Below, piece by piece: positions 30,261-31,376 of a DNA stretch of 31,376 bases; within the stretch, counting starts at the first letter, position 1; each line of letters begins with the position of its first letter. The stretch comes from GCA-2746795 sp964643965 (GTDB lineage Bacteria; Chloroflexota; Anaerolineae; Promineifilales; Promineifilaceae), in contig CAZXVH010000057.1 in the NCBI GenBank assembly GCA_964643965.1, forward strand, positions 1 to 31,376, in the 5' to 3' direction. Both the position numbers and the translations under genes were made by a program. Under the pieces are notes generated by a model. That model saw only the letters and a program-made list of their open reading frames with translations. It was not told the origin of the DNA and did no database searches.

Positions 30261-31103
30261 ATGAATAAACGACTCCTGGCCGTTCTGGCCCACCCTGATG
30301 ATGAATCTTTTGGCCCTGGCGGTACGCTTGCCCGCTATGCGGCGGAAGGCGTAGAGGTGCATGTGGCAATTGCCACCGATGGTGTGGCCGGTTCCGTAGC
30401 TGATGGTTACGAAGCGGCGCTGCAAGAACTGGTGGCCGTCCGCGCCAAAGAATTGGACGCCGCCACCCAGATTTTAGGCGTCATCCTGCACAAGCTGGGC
30501 TACCGCGACTCCGGCTACCTCAATAACCCGGCCAACCATCACCCGGACGCCTTCATCAACACCGATGAACATGAGGCCATCGGCAAAGTGGTGGCGCTCA
30601 TCCGCCACATTCGCCCGCAAGTGGTGATCACCCATGATGAAACCGGCGGCTATTTCCACCCTGACCATATCCACTGCTGGAAAATCACCACGGCCGCTTT
30701 TCATGCCGCCGCTGATCCCCAACAATATCCAGAAATCGGCCCGGCCCCTTTCCAGGCGGATCGCCTTTACTACACCGCTTTCCCCAACAGCATGGTCAAG
30801 TTCTACACGGCCGTTCTGCGCCTGCGCGGTCAGGACCCTACACGTCAGGGTAAAAACAAAGACATCGACTTTACCCGGCTGGGGATTCCACCAAACAAGC
30901 TAAACGCCCGCATTGATTGGGGCGATTATTGGGATGTGAAGCTGGCGGCCAGCGCTCAACACGCCAGCCAGGGCGGCGGTACCAGCCAGGGGCGCAACAT
31001 CCCCGTCTGGCTGCAAAAACGCTTCCTGGCAAAAGACGCCTTCATTCGCGCTTACCCCCCGGTGGCGGAAGGGTTCAAAGAGACGGATTTATTTCCAGCG
31101 TAA
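30261..31103 (+). CDS. PIG-L family (LmbE-like) N-deacetylase
   Basis: About 280 residues. A zinc-dependent deacetylase of the family that includes MshB, BshB and GlcNAc-PI de-N-acetylase; such enzymes remove acetyl from N-acetylglucosamine-type conjugates. The zinc motif AHPDDE is at residues 10-15, and the second site HPDHIHCW is near residue 133. The exact substrate is not evident: a thiol-precursor sugar, glycolipid or antibiotic is possible. I start at MNKRLLAVLAHPDDE because the motif always lies close to the N-terminus and the open frame upstream is a 7-bp repeat array. No ribosome site is visible in front of it. Confidence 0.9.
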   Translation: MNKRLLAVLAHPDDESFGPGGTLARYAAEGVEVHVAIATDGVAGSVADGYEAALQELVAVRAKELDAATQILGVILHKLGYRDSGYLNNPANHHPDAFINTDEHEAIGKVVALIRHIRPQVVITHDETGGYFHPDHIHCWKITTAAFHAAADPQQYPEIGPAPFQADRLYYTAFPNSMVKFYTAVLRLRGQDPTRQGKNKDIDFTRLGIPPNKLNARIDWGDYWDVKLAASAQHASQGGGTSQGRNIPVWLQKRFLAKDAFIRAYPPVAEGFKETDLFPA

Positions 31104-31284
31104 TTGGGGCGCACAGTGGCAAGAGGCGGCGCTCCGTTTCATGAGCCAGGAAGAGCGCCCGGCCCAGCAGGTAAATTAAAGAATCAGACAGATCCAGCGC
31201 CTCCTGGTAAACGGCTAAAGCGTGGTCATCCGGCAAGTTTCAGCTTAACCCACTTTTCTTGCCACACAAAACAACGAGTTCAGG
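31104..31284. pseudogene. Spacer with a possible minus-strand gene fragment
   Basis: On the minus strand about 31110-31240 reads DDHALAVYQEALDLSDSL and continues with helix-like residues (LIYLLGRALFLAHE) but is preceded by an in-frame stop and has no credible start. It resembles a TPR-type helix pair, so it may be a relic. Low confidence. Confidence 0.25.
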
Positions 31285-31290
31285 TATAAT
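31285..31290 (+). promoter_or_regulatory. -10 box upstream of last gene
   Basis: Perfect TATAAT 20 bases before the ATG. A TTGCCA at 31259-31264 is 20 bp away, which is longer than normal spacing. Confidence 0.45.
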
Positions 31291-31310
31291 ATTTGCCACA
31301 GGAGATTCCT

Positions 31311-31376
31311 ATGAATTTTAGACGAGCTTTACATTGGTTTTTCTGGTTATTCGGGCTGATTATCGGCCTCATCACC
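31311..31376 (+). CDS. Start of a membrane or secreted protein, cut by window edge
   Basis: 22 codons visible, beginning MNFRRALHWFFWLFGLIIG: a positively charged start followed by a hydrophobic stretch, as in a signal peptide or first membrane segment. AGGAG lies seven bases before the ATG, and a TATAAT box lies upstream. The rest is beyond the window, so no function can be assigned. Confidence 0.7.
   Translation, partial: MNFRRALHWFFWLFGLIIGLIT

Overview
The window looks like a chromosomal segment of a free-living bacterium, most likely a Chloroflexota member (Anaerolineae-like). This is inferred from the overall gene style: class III FBPase, YbiT-type ABC-F protein, PT-rich SH3 and LysM envelope proteins, an M16 peptidase pair, and a CLC protein with a TrkA-C tail. 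There is no rRNA or marker gene to prove it. Coding density is high. I see no tRNA, rRNA, CRISPR array, integrase or intact insertion sequence.

Layout. 1-6.0 kb is housekeeping: cysD (minus), two tandem complete cold-shock transcription units (promoter, about 140-nt leader with a terminator-like hairpin, csp gene, terminator), fbp (class III fructose-1,6-bisphosphatase) and a convergent ABC-F ATPase. A short remnant of a ROK-family gene follows at about 6.0 kb. 6.3-17.5 kb is a compact two-gene biosynthetic locus. Its first gene encodes an NRPS protein with formyltransferase, half-condensation, adenylation and carrier domains, with a luciferase-like flavin monooxygenase inserted inside the adenylation domain. 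The second encodes a type I PKS with domain order KS-AT-KR-DH-ACP-TE. 17.6-23.8 kb holds a small membrane protein, a cysteine-rich Fe-S protein, lpdA, an SH3-domain membrane protein, thrC and a LysM lipoprotein. 24.1-29.1 kb holds an active M16 peptidase, a CLC-family protein, an M16 homologue without the zinc motif, and acpS. 29.4-31.1 kb holds an alpha/beta hydrolase and a PIG-L deacetylase, followed by the start of another gene cut by the window edge.

How the genes may work together. The NRPS and PKS form a short assembly line. The predicted glycine unit (specificity code D-I-L-Q-M-G-M-V-W-K) could be N-formylated and oxidised, passed to the PKS, extended, reduced and dehydrated, then released by the thioesterase. 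The only phosphopantetheinyl transferase in the window is AcpS, 11 kb downstream. The exact product is not predictable from sequence alone.

The DNA itself is unusual in four ways. (1) The 10-bp palindrome AACGGCCGTT occurs about 37 times by eye, in coding and non-coding DNA and in all frames. (2) Degenerate 7-bp tandem arrays, with a different unit at each site, sit flush with stop or start codons at eight or more gene borders. (3) A roughly 50-60 bp element able to fold as a three-way junction occurs three times; two of these copies arose by tandem duplication that also copied the 3' end of acpS. (4) A CCTTCGACAGGCTCAGG-type repeat occurs four times, only inside the NRPS and PKS genes, in frame and in inter-domain linkers.
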